From NCBI GenBank assembly GCA_003249255.1, contig QKJP01000048.1, positions 434,001 through 498,000 on the forward strand: DNA of 64,000 bases, in the 5' to 3' direction. The notes beneath the pieces were generated by a model that searched no databases, had not been told where the DNA came from, and saw nothing but the letters and a program-made list of their open reading frames with translations. Shown one piece after another: positions 28,719 to 38,435 of the stretch (within the stretch, counting starts at the first letter, position 1; every line of letters starts with the position of its first letter). This stretch comes from Bacteroidales bacterium. GTDB lineage: Bacteria > Bacteroidota > Bacteroidia > Bacteroidales > Marinilabiliaceae. Made by a program: the position numbers and the translations under genes.

Positions 28719-28726
28719 CAAAAATA
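28719..28726 (-). promoter_or_regulatory. -7 box of the galE promoter
   Basis: Minus strand TATTTTTG matches TAnnTTTG, 39 bases upstream of galE. The -33 element is not clear. Confidence 0.4.
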
Positions 28727-28830
28727 ATAAATCGTTCGGATAAAAGTAAATTTCACTTTTATATAAAAAAGATATAAATAACTGTTTTTGAATGGCTCAA
28801 TTGTTACTACATTTAGCTTATTAACATGTT

Positions 28831-28853
28831 ACCAACAGGTGTTGGTAGTTTTG
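28831..28853 (+). promoter_or_regulatory. Palindrome next to a promoter box upstream of the SPOR gene
   Basis: ACCAACA-GG-TGTTGGT (28831-28846) is a perfect 7-bp inverted repeat. It runs directly into TAGTTTTG (28846-28853), which fits the TAnnTTTG -7 element. An operator for a dimeric regulator is possible. A second perfect box, TAAATTTG, lies at 28878-28885. Confidence 0.4.
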
Positions 28854-28890
28854 AGTGCATTTGAATACATTTTTCCTTAAATTTGCAACT

Positions 28891-29808
28891 ATGAATTCGA
28901 TTGCAAAACACATATCAAGCTTATTGTATTCTCACGACTGCGTGATTATCCCGACACTGGGGGGCTTTGTTGCCAACTACAGGGAGACCGGCATTGATGA
29001 GGATTTGAATATCTTTACTCCACCTGGAAAAGAGATTGGTTTTAACAGAAGTCTTCAGCATGACGATGGACTTTTAACGTCTATTGTTTCGAGAAGACAA
29101 AAGATGAGTTACGAAACTGCTAAAAGTTTAGTATACAATTATGCTAGCACCATAAAATCTAAACTTAACAGTGGAGAATCTTACCTGATTGAAAATGTTG
29201 GAAAGTTAAAATTGGATGCGATGAATAATCTTCAGTTTGTTCCAGCCAACAGCGATAACTTTTTGTCTGATGCATTTGGATTAACATCTTTCCACTTTGC
29301 ACCTGCTGAACCGCTAATTCGTGAAGAGCTGAACAAAACAACCGGCAAGAATCTCATCCGTATGATTCCGCACAAGCAGATTGCAGCAAGTGCAGCAATT
29401 ATTGCAGGTTTATTTATTTTTGCCCCGGAATTGAGTAACAATCAATTTTCAGGACATACTTCACAGGCAAGCCTTATTCCAATAAACACACACAACAAGG
29501 TAGTTGTAGTACCTGAGAAAACTATCATCGAGGCACCTAAAACGATGATTGAAGAAAGTACTCCGCTAATTGAAGAAGAAAACAAATTCTTCATCATTGC
29601 CGGAAGCTTTAAAAACATCCAACAAGCTCAAGCTTTTGCCAATCGTTTAATTAACAAAGGAGAAAGTGAAATTGAGATCATCCAAGCAGGCAAAAACCGC
29701 TTTAGAGTATCTGTTGCAGGATATGCTTACAAGGAAGAAGCCACTCAAATGCTTTCAGAATACAGACAGAAAAAAGGTTTTAATTCTGTATGGATGCTGT
29801 CTAAATAG
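28891..29808 (+). CDS. HU-CCDC81 and SPOR domain membrane protein
   Basis: 305 residues from the ATG at 28891. Residues 1-75 (SIAKHISSLLYSHDCVIIPTLGGFVANYRE ...) match the first HU-CCDC81 domain of Bacteroidota, and about 80-135 match the second. A membrane helix follows at about 168-188 (QIAASAAIIAGLFIFAP). The C-terminal SPOR domain (about 235-305, FFIIAGSFKNIQQAQAFANRL) binds denuded peptidoglycan. The layout suggests a link between cytoplasmic HU-like domains and the septal wall; the role in division is inferred. A start 12 codons upstream is possible but adds no conserved sequence. Confidence 0.88.
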   Translation: MNSIAKHISSLLYSHDCVIIPTLGGFVANYRETGIDEDLNIFTPPGKEIGFNRSLQHDDGLLTSIVSRRQKMSYETAKSLVYNYASTIKSKLNSGESYLIENVGKLKLDAMNNLQFVPANSDNFLSDAFGLTSFHFAPAEPLIREELNKTTGKNLIRMIPHKQIAASAAIIAGLFIFAPELSNNQFSGHTSQASLIPINTHNKVVVVPEKTIIEAPKTMIEESTPLIEEENKFFIIAGSFKNIQQAQAFANRLINKGESEIEIIQAGKNRFRVSVAGYAYKEEATQMLSEYRQKKGFNSVWMLSK

Positions 29809-29870
29809 ATAAAATCATGCTTAAAAAAGGCATTGATTAAGGATCACAATTATAAAAGCACAATAATAAG

Positions 29871-29903
29871 AAAAGCGCGATTGAAATCATCTATCGCGCT
29901 TTT
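29871..29903. terminator. Bidirectional terminator between the SPOR gene and metG
   Basis: The stem AAAAGCGCGAT / ATCGCGCTTTT is flanked by A-runs and T-runs on both sides, in the gap between two convergent genes. Confidence 0.8.
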
Positions 29904-29923
29904 CTTATGTTATCTCAATGAAT

Positions 29924-31966
29924 CTAACCTATTTCAGATCCGGGTTTAACACTCTTTGCAGGCGACACAAAGGTTAACTCACCGCATGCACCTTCAGCCA
30001 TTAATATCATTCCCTGCGATTCGATCCCTTTAATGATTCTGGGTGCTAAATTAACCAATATACTTACCTGCTGTCCAATAATATCTTCCGGCTTGAAAAA
30101 CTCAGCAATACCCGATACAACCGTCCGCTGATCAATACCTGTATCAACAGTTAATTTCAATAACTTTTTAGTCTTTTTAACTTTCTCTGCTTCCAAGATC
30201 GTACCGACACGGATATCCATTTTAGAAAAATCATCGAATGACACATTTTCTTTAGCCGGGGTAGCTATTGCAGCTGCAGCTTCGTTAGCTTTCTTGGCTT
30301 GTTCTAATTTATCTAATTGAATTTGAATCGTTTCATCTTCAATTTTGTCAAACAACAATTCAGGCTCATTTATTTCGTGACCTTCTTTTAACAGATCCAA
30401 CTTACCACAATCACTCCACACCAATCCGGAAAGATTAATCATGCCTTGCATTTTCTTTGCCGTAAAAGGTAAGAATGGCTCGATCAACACAGATAAATTA
30501 GCCGTAATTTGCAAACAAATAGACATGATTGTTTGTACACGTTCAGCATCTGTTTTTTGAATTTTCCAAGGCTCAGAATCAGCCAGGTATTTATTTCCTA
30601 AACGGGCTAAGTTCATCATCTCACGAATGGCTTCACGAAACTTGAAACCTTCTAAAGCTGCTTCAACACGCTCTACAATTTGGGGAATCTCCGCTAAAGC
30701 CTCCTTGTCATAATCAGTATACGTCCCGGCAGCCGGCACTTTCCCGTCGTAGTATTTATGAGTTAAAACCACCGCACGATTGACAAAATTACCAAGAATA
30801 GCAACTAACTCACTGTTGTTTCTGGTTTGAAAATCCTTCCAGGTAAAATCATTATCCTTCGTTTCCGGTGCATTTGCGGCCAATACGTAACGCAACACAT
30901 CCTGCTTATCTTTAAAATCAACAAGATATTCGTGTAACCACACCGCCCAATTACGCGATGTTGAAATCTTATCGCCTTCCAAATTTAAAAACTCATTTGC
31001 CGGAACATTCTCGGGTAAGATGTAACTTCCTTCAGCCTTTAACATGGATGGAAAAACAATGCAATGAAACACAATGTTATCTTTTCCGATGAAATGAATC
31101 ATCCGGGAATCATCACTCTTCCAATACTTTTCCCAATCCGGCGTTAATTCCTTGGTAGCCGAAATATATCCGATTGGTGCATCGAACCACACATACAATA
31201 CTTTTCCTTCAGCCCCATCTACAGGAACCGGCACTCCCCAGTCTAAATCGCGACTTACCGCACGCGGTTGTAATCCAAGATCAATCCATGATTTACACTG
31301 ACCGTATACATTAGACTTCCACTCTTTATGATCTTCTAAAATCCATTTTTTCAAGAATGGCTCGTGCTTATCTAAAGGTAAATACCAGTGTTTAGTTTCT
31401 TTGATCACCGGTTTGGATCCTGAAATCACCGACTTAGGATTAATTAGATCAGTCGCATTTAACGAGGTCCCACAACTCTCACATTGATCACCATACGCCC
31501 CTTCGGATTTACAACTTGGACAAGTACCGGTAATGTATCGATCTGCTAAAAATTGCTTTGCTTCTTCATCGTAATACTGCTCGGTAACCTTTTCTACAAA
31601 TTCACCTTTATCATACAAAGTCTTAAAAAAATCAGATGCAGTTTTTTTATGAATATCGGTGGTTGTACGAGAATACACGTCGAAAGTAATTCCAAAATCT
31701 TCGAATGCCTCTTTAATAATACCATGAAACTTATCCACTACATCCTGAGGCGTAACCCCTTCATTCTTGGCCTTTAAAGTAATAGGCACCCCATGTTCAT
31801 CAGAACCTCCTACCATTACAACATCACGTCCTTGCATACGTAAATAGCGGGCATAAATATCTGCCGGCACATAAACTCCTGCTAAATGGCCAATATGCAC
31901 AGGCCCATTGGCATACGGTAGTGCGGTGGTAATTAAGGTTCTCTTAAAATCTTTAGATTGTTTCAT
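29924..31966 (-). CDS. metG: Methionyl-tRNA synthetase with C-terminal tRNA-binding domain
   Basis: 680 residues. It charges initiator and elongator tRNA-Met. HIGH motif HIGH at 24-27 in [17 protein letters not shown] four-Cys zinc knuckle lies at about 144-160 ([17 protein letters not shown]). The KMSKS loop is KISTS (about 334). The last about 110 residues form the Trbp111/EMAP-like dimerisation domain ([18 protein letters not shown] ... [12 protein letters not shown]). The full-length bacterial form is therefore present. A terminator-like hairpin lies in its leader at 32028-32051. Confidence 0.97.
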   Translation of the reverse strand: MKQSKDFKRTLITTALPYANGPVHIGHLAGVYVPADIYARYLRMQGRDVVMVGGSDEHGVPITLKAKNEGVTPQDVVDKFHGIIKEAFEDFGITFDVYSRTTTDIHKKTASDFFKTLYDKGEFVEKVTEQYYDEEAKQFLADRYITGTCPSCKSEGAYGDQCESCGTSLNATDLINPKSVISGSKPVIKETKHWYLPLDKHEPFLKKWILEDHKEWKSNVYGQCKSWIDLGLQPRAVSRDLDWGVPVPVDGAEGKVLYVWFDAPIGYISATKELTPDWEKYWKSDDSRMIHFIGKDNIVFHCIVFPSMLKAEGSYILPENVPANEFLNLEGDKISTSRNWAVWLHEYLVDFKDKQDVLRYVLAANAPETKDNDFTWKDFQTRNNSELVAILGNFVNRAVVLTHKYYDGKVPAAGTYTDYDKEALAEIPQIVERVEAALEGFKFREAIREMMNLARLGNKYLADSEPWKIQKTDAERVQTIMSICLQITANLSVLIEPFLPFTAKKMQGMINLSGLVWSDCGKLDLLKEGHEINEPELLFDKIEDETIQIQLDKLEQAKKANEAAAAIATPAKENVSFDDFSKMDIRVGTILEAEKVKKTKKLLKLTVDTGIDQRTVVSGIAEFFKPEDIIGQQVSILVNLAPRIIKGIESQGMILMAEGACGELTFVSPAKSVKPGSEIG

Positions 31967-32027
31967 GGTATTTCCAAATTATTCTATGATTGTGACAATA
32001 CACAATTACTTTACTACATTCAAAAAG

Positions 32028-32051
32028 AAAAGCCCGCTTTTAAGGGCTTTT
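32028..32051. terminator. Terminator-like hairpin upstream of metG and ldcA
   Basis: AAAAGCCC / GGGCTTTT with an 8-base loop is followed by T-runs on both strands. It lies between two divergent genes, 62 bases before the metG start, so it is not an end-of-gene terminator for either. It may be a leader attenuator or insulator. Confidence 0.5.
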
Positions 32052-32255
32052 TTATTAATTTCACAAAGATACAACAGATCAGGAAATTTTATAACAGAAG
32101 ATGAGGGAATTATTTATTTTTGAGCGACTAGCTTTTGGGTACCAGCCTACATTCACTCACTATTTCAAGCTTTCCAATAAACCCAAAGACACTAACAAGA
32201 CCTTATTTCCACCAAACCCATTTTAACCCATTGAAGCAAAAAAAGAATTATACAA

Positions 32256-33158
32256 ATGACAACACCTCCTTCATTAAAGAAAAACGCACTAATAGCAATA
32301 GTTGCTCCTGCCGGGAAGATTGACCCAATATTAATTGAACAAGCAGAATATCATCTGGAAAAAAAGGGCTTCAGAGTAACCATTGGAAAACACACTAAGG
32401 GCAGTTATTTTAAATATTCCGGAACGGATGCGCAACGCCTGCATGACTTTCAAGAAATGATAAACCGACCTGATGTTGATGCCATTTTATGTGCAAGAGG
32501 AGGCTATGGTAGCATTCGAATAATAGACCAACTTGATTTCTCATCATTTATAAACAATCCCAAATGGCTTATTGGATTTAGCGACATTACAGTATTTCAT
32601 GCCTGTCTTCAAAACAAATTAAACATTGCCTCGATTCATGGACCGATGACAAAAGATTTTAATTCTCAGTCACCAAACCTTCAGGCAGTAGATACGTTAT
32701 TGGATATTTTAGAGGGGCAAGATCCTGAATATGTGATAAATCCCCATCCATTAAACCACAATGGTAAAGCCAAAGGAAAACTTATCGGGGGTAATCTTTC
32801 AATATTACAAGCCATGAGAGGCACGCCTTATGACATTAAACCGGAAGGCTCCATACTCTTCATTGAAGATTTGGCTGAATACCTCTATCACTTAGACCGA
32901 ATGATGCTGAACTTAAAGATAGGTGGCATCTTATCAAAAATTAGTGGCCTGGTTGTAGGACAGTTTTCTGAAATGCAAGACAATGACGATCCGTTCGGAC
33001 AGGATTCATACAACATTATAAAAGAAGCTGTTGCTGAATATAATTATCCGGTTATGTTTAATTTCCCATCCGGACATACAGACATCAACTTCCCTCTCAT
33101 TTTTGGAAAAGAAGTTGAAATAGAAGTTACGTCTGAATTTGCTCAACTTAAATATTAG
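32256..33158 (+). CDS. ldcA: LD-carboxypeptidase (S66 family)
   Basis: 300 residues. It removes the terminal D-Ala from murein tetrapeptides during wall recycling. The S66 triad Ser is in CARGGYGSIRI (about 84-92), followed by GFSDITVFH, GGNLSILQAMRGTPYD, the catalytic Glu region FIEDLAEYLYHLDRMM, and His in FPSGHTDINFPL near the C-terminus. No signal peptide is present, so it is cytoplasmic. It heads a run of six plus-strand genes; yraN begins 2 bases after its stop. Confidence 0.92.
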   Translation: MTTPPSLKKNALIAIVAPAGKIDPILIEQAEYHLEKKGFRVTIGKHTKGSYFKYSGTDAQRLHDFQEMINRPDVDAILCARGGYGSIRIIDQLDFSSFINNPKWLIGFSDITVFHACLQNKLNIASIHGPMTKDFNSQSPNLQAVDTLLDILEGQDPEYVINPHPLNHNGKAKGKLIGGNLSILQAMRGTPYDIKPEGSILFIEDLAEYLYHLDRMMLNLKIGGILSKISGLVVGQFSEMQDNDDPFGQDSYNIIKEAVAEYNYPVMFNFPSGHTDINFPLIFGKEVEIEVTSEFAQLKY

Positions 33159-33160
33159 CT

Positions 33161-33523
33161 ATGGCTCAACACAATAACTTTGGAAAAGAAGGCGAAAATA
33201 TTGCAGCCGATTATCTACTCGATAAAGGTTATCACATCCTTGAAAGAAACTGGCGCTTCAAACACAAAGAAATTGACCTTATTGCCATGCACCATAACTA
33301 CCTGATAATTATTGAGGTAAAAACAAGAAAAAATGAACACTTCGAAAGTCCCAAAGAAGCCATAACAAACGGAAAAATAAAACTTATTATTGAGGCTACT
33401 GAAGCATATATCTTAGAAAAAAACATCCTCGAAGAAGTACGCTTTGATGTAATTACCTTGATACCTGACAATTTAGAATGGAAAATAGAGCATATTGAAG
33501 AAGCTTTTCATCCAACACTGTAA
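33161..33523 (+). CDS. YraN family (UPF0102) endonuclease-like protein
   Basis: 120 residues. The family motif GKEGENIAADYLLDKGYHIL opens the protein, and the nuclease-fold signature EIDLIAMHHNYLIIIEVKTRK (Asp, Glu-x-Lys) lies at about 43-63. The fold is that of Holliday-junction resolvase-type nucleases; the cellular role is not established. It begins 2 bases after ldcA, so it is cotranscribed. Confidence 0.92.
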   Translation: MAQHNNFGKEGENIAADYLLDKGYHILERNWRFKHKEIDLIAMHHNYLIIIEVKTRKNEHFESPKEAITNGKIKLIIEATEAYILEKNILEEVRFDVITLIPDNLEWKIEHIEEAFHPTL

Positions 33524-33631
33524 TCAATGATGAATCATTAATGTTTAATGATCTATTACAACAGTCTAGCTTATTATTCATTAGATCAATAAGTGAACAG
33601 ACAGTAGCCAACATAAAAAATCCAACTCATC

Positions 33632-33949
33632 ATGAATGTAGAAGAAATTAGAGAATACTGTATACAAAAAGAGGGCACTACGGAATCGTTTCCATTTAAT
33701 GATACGGCTCTGGTTTTTAAAGTAAATAATAAAATGTATGCTTTGCTCAGTTTAGAAGAAGAACCCTACTTAAACCTCAAATGTAATCCTGAACGTGCCA
33801 TAGAGCTAAGAGAGGAATACGATGACATTACACCCGGCTACCACATGAATAAAAAACACTGGAATACACTATATTTGAACGGACAACTTCACCCTACTCT
33901 GATAAAAGAATTAATTGACCATTCATTCAATTTAGTTTATAAAAAATAA
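33632..33949 (+). CDS. MmcQ/YjbR family protein
   Basis: 105 residues. It opens MNVEEIREYCIQKEGTTESFPFND and carries the typical KMYALLSLEE and CNPERAIELREEYDDITPGYHMNKKHWNTL blocks. The family has a double-winged CyaY-like fold often called DNA-binding; its function is unknown. It lies 108 bases after yraN, across a stretch of iterated AT-rich words, and 13 bases before the SET gene. Confidence 0.92.
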   Translation: MNVEEIREYCIQKEGTTESFPFNDTALVFKVNNKMYALLSLEEEPYLNLKCNPERAIELREEYDDITPGYHMNKKHWNTLYLNGQLHPTLIKELIDHSFNLVYKK

Positions 33950-33962
33950 ACATCTACTAACC

Positions 33963-34472
33963 ATGAATTATACGGTTGAAAAAACATTAAAAATAAACTC
34001 TGATTTCAATTTGAAAGAAAATCCACAAACGGGCTACAAATCACTTTGGGCAAACGCTAATTTTAAAGCAAAGCAAATCCTTACAGACTTCAGTTATTCA
34101 AAAAGCTTCAAAAAACCAACTCGCTTCACCATTCAATTAAACGAAGAACAGCACATTGAACTCCAACCAATTCATCTTCAATACATCAACCACAGTTGCT
34201 CTCCAAATGTTTATTTTAACACCCAAAAGATGCAGCTCATCGCGCTTCGAGAAATCAAAAAAGGGGATGAGATTGTATATTTTTATCCTTCTACCGAATG
34301 GAAAATGACAGAAGAATTTTTATGCACCTGCAAAAGCAACAATTGCTTAAAGCAAATTAAAGGTGCCGCCTTTCTTCCTTATGATATTATCACCCGATAT
34401 GAGATCAGTGATTATATCCAAAGAAAAAGCACACAAGCATATAATAATCTTCCATTTAAGAACTTAAATTAA
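33963..34472 (+). CDS. SET domain protein with post-SET cysteines
   Basis: 169 residues. The SET core motifs YINHSCSPNVYF (about 76-87, NHSC box) and ALREIKKGDEIVYFYPSTEW (about 96-115, ending in the conserved Tyr region) are followed by CTCKSNNC (about 121-128), like the post-SET zinc-binding Cys of eukaryotic lysine methyltransferases. Predicted to be an S-adenosylmethionine-dependent protein lysine methyltransferase; the substrate is unknown. The N-terminal SET-N strand is divergent. It sits 13 bases after mmcQ and 11 before the DUF502 gene. Confidence 0.85.
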   Translation: MNYTVEKTLKINSDFNLKENPQTGYKSLWANANFKAKQILTDFSYSKSFKKPTRFTIQLNEEQHIELQPIHLQYINHSCSPNVYFNTQKMQLIALREIKKGDEIVYFYPSTEWKMTEEFLCTCKSNNCLKQIKGAAFLPYDIITRYEISDYIQRKSTQAYNNLPFKNLN

Positions 34473-34483
34473 TCTTTGTTGAC

Positions 34484-35077
34484 ATGAAAAAACTGGTTCA
34501 ATATTTTCTTCAAGGCACATTATACATTGCCCCAATTGCGGTAACTGTATATTTAATAATCATTTCATTCACCTGGCTTGATAACCTATTGAGAGACTTA
34601 AAAATATTTCAGGAAGGATGGATCGCCAAATACAGCTTTCCCGGTATAGGATTATTAATGATCCTGGGAAGCATAACCATTATTGGATTCATTGGTCAAA
34701 AATTAATAACAGCGCCTATTTCTAATTTCTTTATCCGAATACTTGACAAAGCCCCGTTAATAAAAGTGATCTACACCTCGGTAAAAGATCTGCTATCAGC
34801 ATTTGTGGGTAAGGAAAAAAAATTCGACAAACCCGTCTTGGTACAACTCGACCAAGAAGGCATTCTCAATCGCCTAGGCTTCATAACAACCACTGATTTA
34901 TCAAACCTTGGCATTTTTGAGAAAACAGCAGTTTACTTACCCAGCTCGTATGGTGTACTTGGTGAATTGTATATTGTACCGAGTGACAAAATTACTCACT
35001 TAGAAGCAAACTCGGCAGAAATGATGAAATTTATAGTATCTGGAGGCGTGGCAAAACTAGATATACCCGAAAAATAA
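34484..35077 (+). CDS. DUF502 family membrane protein
   Basis: 197 residues. Two N-terminal membrane segments (about 8-30 and 55-78) are followed by the DUF502 signature RILDKAPLIKVIYTSVKDLLSAF. The C-terminal region includes VYLPSSYGVLGELYIVPSDKI, the family's most conserved stretch. Inner membrane; the function is not established. It is in the same transcription run as the SET gene, with a 17-base gap to the next gene. Confidence 0.88.
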   Translation: MKKLVQYFLQGTLYIAPIAVTVYLIIISFTWLDNLLRDLKIFQEGWIAKYSFPGIGLLMILGSITIIGFIGQKLITAPISNFFIRILDKAPLIKVIYTSVKDLLSAFVGKEKKFDKPVLVQLDQEGILNRLGFITTTDLSNLGIFEKTAVYLPSSYGVLGELYIVPSDKITHLEANSAEMMKFIVSGGVAKLDIPEK

Positions 35078-35094
35078 TCCCCAAAACATTGACC

Positions 35095-36771
35095 ATGCAA
35101 AAATTTATATTCATCCTAATTTCCTTCTTTATAAGTTCACTTTCGTTTGCTCAGAACCCCAAACAACTGACCAAAGAAGTAAAATCATTAACAAAGTCCA
35201 TTAACTTGGATCAAGACAACGCTCTACTTCATTACAAAAGAGGAAGAGCCTATCTGCAACTTCAAGAATATAAAAAAGCTGACAAAGATTTTAACATTGC
35301 AGCTCAAACGTACAATGATGATCTTAGCTTTTTATATGACAAAAGTATTATTGACATCAATTTAAATAATTACGAAGGAGCATTAAGCAAGCTTAATAAG
35401 ATTCTATCGTCCAACAATAAGCTTTACCCTGCGCTCTACTTTAGGGCTTTGGTTCATCAACAAATCAGCAATAACAAATCAGCTTTAGACGATATGGAAA
35501 CGCTGCTTAAAGCCTTTCCTGAAAACCTAAACTATTTAATGACCAAGATTTCAATCTTACGAGATCTGAATGATTACCAAAAAGCAATTGCTGAATGCAC
35601 CTATGCCCTTAAAATTCATCCAAACAATACAGATCTCCTATATACGCGAGCAGATATAAAATTTGATCAGGACAATTACCAAGGAGCCATTGACGATTAT
35701 TCACAAATAGTAAAAATAGATTCTAACTTTGAAGACATCTACTACGATAGAGGCTTGGCATATTTCTTTATGAACGAAGAAGCCAAAGCTATTGATGATT
35801 TCAGTAAAAACATAGAGCATTTTCCAAACTCATTAAACTCATATTTTTACAGAGGCCGCTGCACTTATGATGAAGGAAATAGCAAAAAAGCGATTAAAGA
35901 TCTGTCGCATTACATCAAATACATAAACAATGACTCCGAAGCATTTTTCTTTAGAGCCTTATGTGAAAGAGATTTAGGACATACTCAAAAGATGAAGGTC
36001 GATTGTAAAAAATCCATACAGGTTTGTAATAAAAACATCCAAGACGACACAACTAATGTTTTCAACTACTTTCAGAGATCCCTTTCTAAAGAATTAATTG
36101 ATGAATATGAAAGTGCTATTGAAGACTTAAACATAGTTTTACAAAAAGAGCCAAACCACCCACAAGCATCCTACAACAGAGCCTTATACGCATACAACAT
36201 TTGCCATTACGAAGAGGCTTTAAAAGACTACACCACTCATCTTGAAAAAGGGCTAGACCAATATTTAACTCTTAATGGAAGAGCAAACACAAAATTCATG
36301 CTTAGAGATTACAGTGGGGCTTTAATTGATTACGAAAGCGCCAATTCGTATGAAGGTACTAAAGACACACTTTCTCTAACCCAATGTGATTGCTATGGAC
36401 AACTTTACGGATACTTAAAAAATATTGAATGCATCAACACGGTTCTTGAAAATGAATATTGTGATCAAGATTACGCACACTCTTCTATCGCTTATGCCTA
36501 CTTACATGGCAAAGAATATGATAAAGCATTAGACCACTTCAATAAAATATCCCGAAAATACGACATAAAGGTTGATAAATACCTTGGAATGGCTATTGTT
36601 TATCATCTAAAGAATGATCCAATAAATTGTCAGAAATACATAAAACTAGCTCAAAGCAAGAACAAACATTTAAAAAATGGTTCTGAAGGATTTGAATTAT
36701 TCAAAAAAGAAGAAAACACCTACTACAGCGCCGATGAGGAACGGATTTTACTACAATTACTCGCTCCCTAA
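35095..36771 (+). CDS. Exported tetratricopeptide-repeat protein
   Basis: 558 residues from the ATG at 35095 (a TTG two codons upstream is less likely). Signal peptide 1-20 (ending LSFAQ). The remainder is about 14 TPR units of 34 residues, for example AIDDYSQIVKIDSNFEDIYYDRGLAYFFMNEEAKAIDDFSK. There is no C-terminal enzymatic domain and no T9SS tail, so it is probably a periplasmic scaffold. It is the last gene of the ldcA run and is followed by a terminator. Confidence 0.85.
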   Translation: MQKFIFILISFFISSLSFAQNPKQLTKEVKSLTKSINLDQDNALLHYKRGRAYLQLQEYKKADKDFNIAAQTYNDDLSFLYDKSIIDINLNNYEGALSKLNKILSSNNKLYPALYFRALVHQQISNNKSALDDMETLLKAFPENLNYLMTKISILRDLNDYQKAIAECTYALKIHPNNTDLLYTRADIKFDQDNYQGAIDDYSQIVKIDSNFEDIYYDRGLAYFFMNEEAKAIDDFSKNIEHFPNSLNSYFYRGRCTYDEGNSKKAIKDLSHYIKYINNDSEAFFFRALCERDLGHTQKMKVDCKKSIQVCNKNIQDDTTNVFNYFQRSLSKELIDEYESAIEDLNIVLQKEPNHPQASYNRALYAYNICHYEEALKDYTTHLEKGLDQYLTLNGRANTKFMLRDYSGALIDYESANSYEGTKDTLSLTQCDCYGQLYGYLKNIECINTVLENEYCDQDYAHSSIAYAYLHGKEYDKALDHFNKISRKYDIKVDKYLGMAIVYHLKNDPINCQKYIKLAQSKNKHLKNGSEGFELFKKEENTYYSADEERILLQLLAP

Positions 36772-36778
36772 CAAAAAA

Positions 36779-36806
36779 GCTCCTGCAAAATTAATTACAG
36801 GAGCTA
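36779..36806. terminator. Terminator between the TPR gene and metK
   Basis: The stem AGCTCCTG / CAGGAGCT, with A-runs before and T-rich sequence after on both strands, lies between convergent genes. Confidence 0.8.
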
Positions 36807-36828
36807 AATTTTTTAAAAAGTACCGGCT

Positions 36829-38088
36829 TTATAGACTAAATGCTTCTTTAATCTGATCTACATAATCCAGTTTCTCCCAGGTAAAGAATTCAACTTCTTT
36901 TATTTCTTTCTTTCCAGCTACAGATACTTCAACTTTATCGGTATATGGTTTACGACCTACGTGACCATAAGCAGCAGTTGGTTCGAAAATCGGATTCTTT
37001 AAACCTAAACGCTTTATTATATAAGCAGGGCGCATATCGAATATTGCATTTACTTTCTCCGCAATCTCACCATCACTAAGATTAACATTGGAAGTTCCGT
37101 AAGTATTCACATATAAACCAACCGGCTTAGCTACTCCAATGGCATAAGCTACTTGTACTAAGACCTCGTCGGCAACACCTGCAGCTACAAGGTTTTTAGC
37201 AATATGACGGGTTGCATAAGCAGCAGAACGGTCTACTTTAGAACTATCTTTTCCACTAAAAGCACCTCCTCCATGAGCACCTTTACCTCCGTAGGTATCA
37301 ACAATAATCTTGCGACCAGTTAAACCGGTATCACCGTGAGGTCCTCCAATAACAAACTTTCCGGTTGGGTTCACATGTAGAATAAAGCCATTAAACAAAT
37401 GCTGTTGCTCATCCGGCAATAAAGCTTTCACTCTTGGAATTAAAATATCCTGCACATCAGCTTTAATCTTAGCAAGCATCGGCTCATCATCATCAAAGTC
37501 ATCGTGCTGAGTACTCACAACAATGGTATGTACTTTATTAGGTGTATTATCGTCATTGTATTCAATGGTCACCTGAGATTTAGAATCAGGACGCAGATAA
37601 GTCATCACCTTTTCTTCGCGACGAATAGCAGCCAATTCTTTTAAAAGAAGATGCGATAAATATAAAGGCAAAGGCAAGTAATCTTCCGTATCTTTACAAG
37701 CATAACCAAACATCATTCCCTGATCTCCGGCACCTTGTTCATCATCGCTCCCTCTTTCAACCCCTTGATTAATATCAGCAGATTGTTCATGAATGGCAGA
37801 GATAACCCCACAAGAACCAGAGTCAAACATATATTCAGCTTTGTTGTATCCAATTCTTTTAATGACTTGTCGGGCTATATTCTGTGTAGGTACAAAACCT
37901 TCCGTTTTCACCTCTCCACTTAGCACAACTAAACCGGTGGTCACTAAAGTTTCACAAGCTACTTTAGATTCCGGATCTTGCTTTAATAATTCATCTAAGA
38001 TTGCATCTGATATCTGATCTGCTACTTTATCAGGATGCCCTTCAGAAACTGATTCTGATGTAAATAAATAACCCATTACACATAACAT
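36829..38088 (-). CDS. metK: S-adenosylmethionine synthetase
   Basis: 419 residues from the ATG at 38088. It makes SAM from methionine and ATP. Motifs: [40 protein letters not shown]-type ATP/methionine loop (about 120), [13 protein letters not shown] and [16 protein letters not shown]. The usual family start is the ATG four codons later (38076, MGYLFTS). The earlier ATG is kept because an AGGAG lies 6 bases before it. That AGGAG is in a hairpin, and a SAM-II-like leader lies further upstream. Confidence 0.95.
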   Translation of the reverse strand: MLCVMGYLFTSESVSEGHPDKVADQISDAILDELLKQDPESKVACETLVTTGLVVLSGEVKTEGFVPTQNIARQVIKRIGYNKAEYMFDSGSCGVISAIHEQSADINQGVERGSDDEQGAGDQGMMFGYACKDTEDYLPLPLYLSHLLLKELAAIRREEKVMTYLRPDSKSQVTIEYNDDNTPNKVHTIVVSTQHDDFDDDEPMLAKIKADVQDILIPRVKALLPDEQQHLFNGFILHVNPTGKFVIGGPHGDTGLTGRKIIVDTYGGKGAHGGGAFSGKDSSKVDRSAAYATRHIAKNLVAAGVADEVLVQVAYAIGVAKPVGLYVNTYGTSNVNLSDGEIAEKVNAIFDMRPAYIIKRLGLKNPIFEPTAAYGHVGRKPYTDKVEVSVAGKKEIKEVEFFTWEKLDYVDQIKEAFSL

Positions 38089-38093
38089 TTACA

Positions 38094-38114
38094 ACTCCTA
38101 TTATAAAAGGAGTC
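38094..38114 (-). promoter_or_regulatory. Hairpin covering the metK Shine-Dalgarno sequence
   Basis: Minus strand ACTCCT-TTTATAAT-AGGAGT places the AGGAG 6 bases before the metK ATG at 38088 in the 3' arm of a 6-bp stem. Such a stem would block translation when folded. Confidence 0.55.
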
Positions 38115-38167
38115 AAATTAAACAATAAAATGAAATGTGAAATCAGTAAAGGATGCGCTGCAAAACA

Positions 38168-38225
38168 AATGCGTTTTAGCACTTTTTTTGAGTGGTTGCA
38201 ATCAGCCAAATCCTTCCACTTTCAC
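38168..38225 (-). ncRNA. Candidate SAM-II-like riboswitch in the metK leader
   Basis: About 90 bases upstream of metK. In order on the minus strand: AGTGG, GATTTGGC, TGATTGCAA, CCACT, then AAAAAAAGTGCTAAAACGC. AGTGG/CCACT would form P1. GATTT and ATTGCAA occupy the conserved loop-1 positions of SAM-II, and GCTAAAA the conserved loop-3 position. A short GC/GC pair could replace the CC/GG of the reference pseudoknot. P2a is weak, and an alternative hairpin CACTC...AGTG exists, so this is a motif-level call. Confidence 0.5.
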
Positions 38226-38364
38226 AATGACACAAATTTATAGAATTATCTTTTGATTATGCAACTAAATAAAGACAAAAAACTCCTTTAAAAAATCTTA
38301 CTCACTTAATTTCAACATCATAAAATAGAAACAACAAAAAAAATGAACTTTTTTGAAAAAATAA

Positions 38365-38395
38365 TTTGGAGAAAGCAAAAGAAGCACTATCTTTG
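38365..38395 (+). promoter_or_regulatory. Promoter of the tRNA-Glu / rpsT unit
   Basis: TTTG (38365-38368), a 19-base spacer and TATCTTTG (38388-38395) are an exact match to the Bacteroidota housekeeping promoter, about 40 bases before the first tRNA-Glu. Confidence 0.8.
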
Positions 38396-38435
38396 CATCC
38401 GCAATTGAGAAACAAAGACACAAAATTGCAAACTT

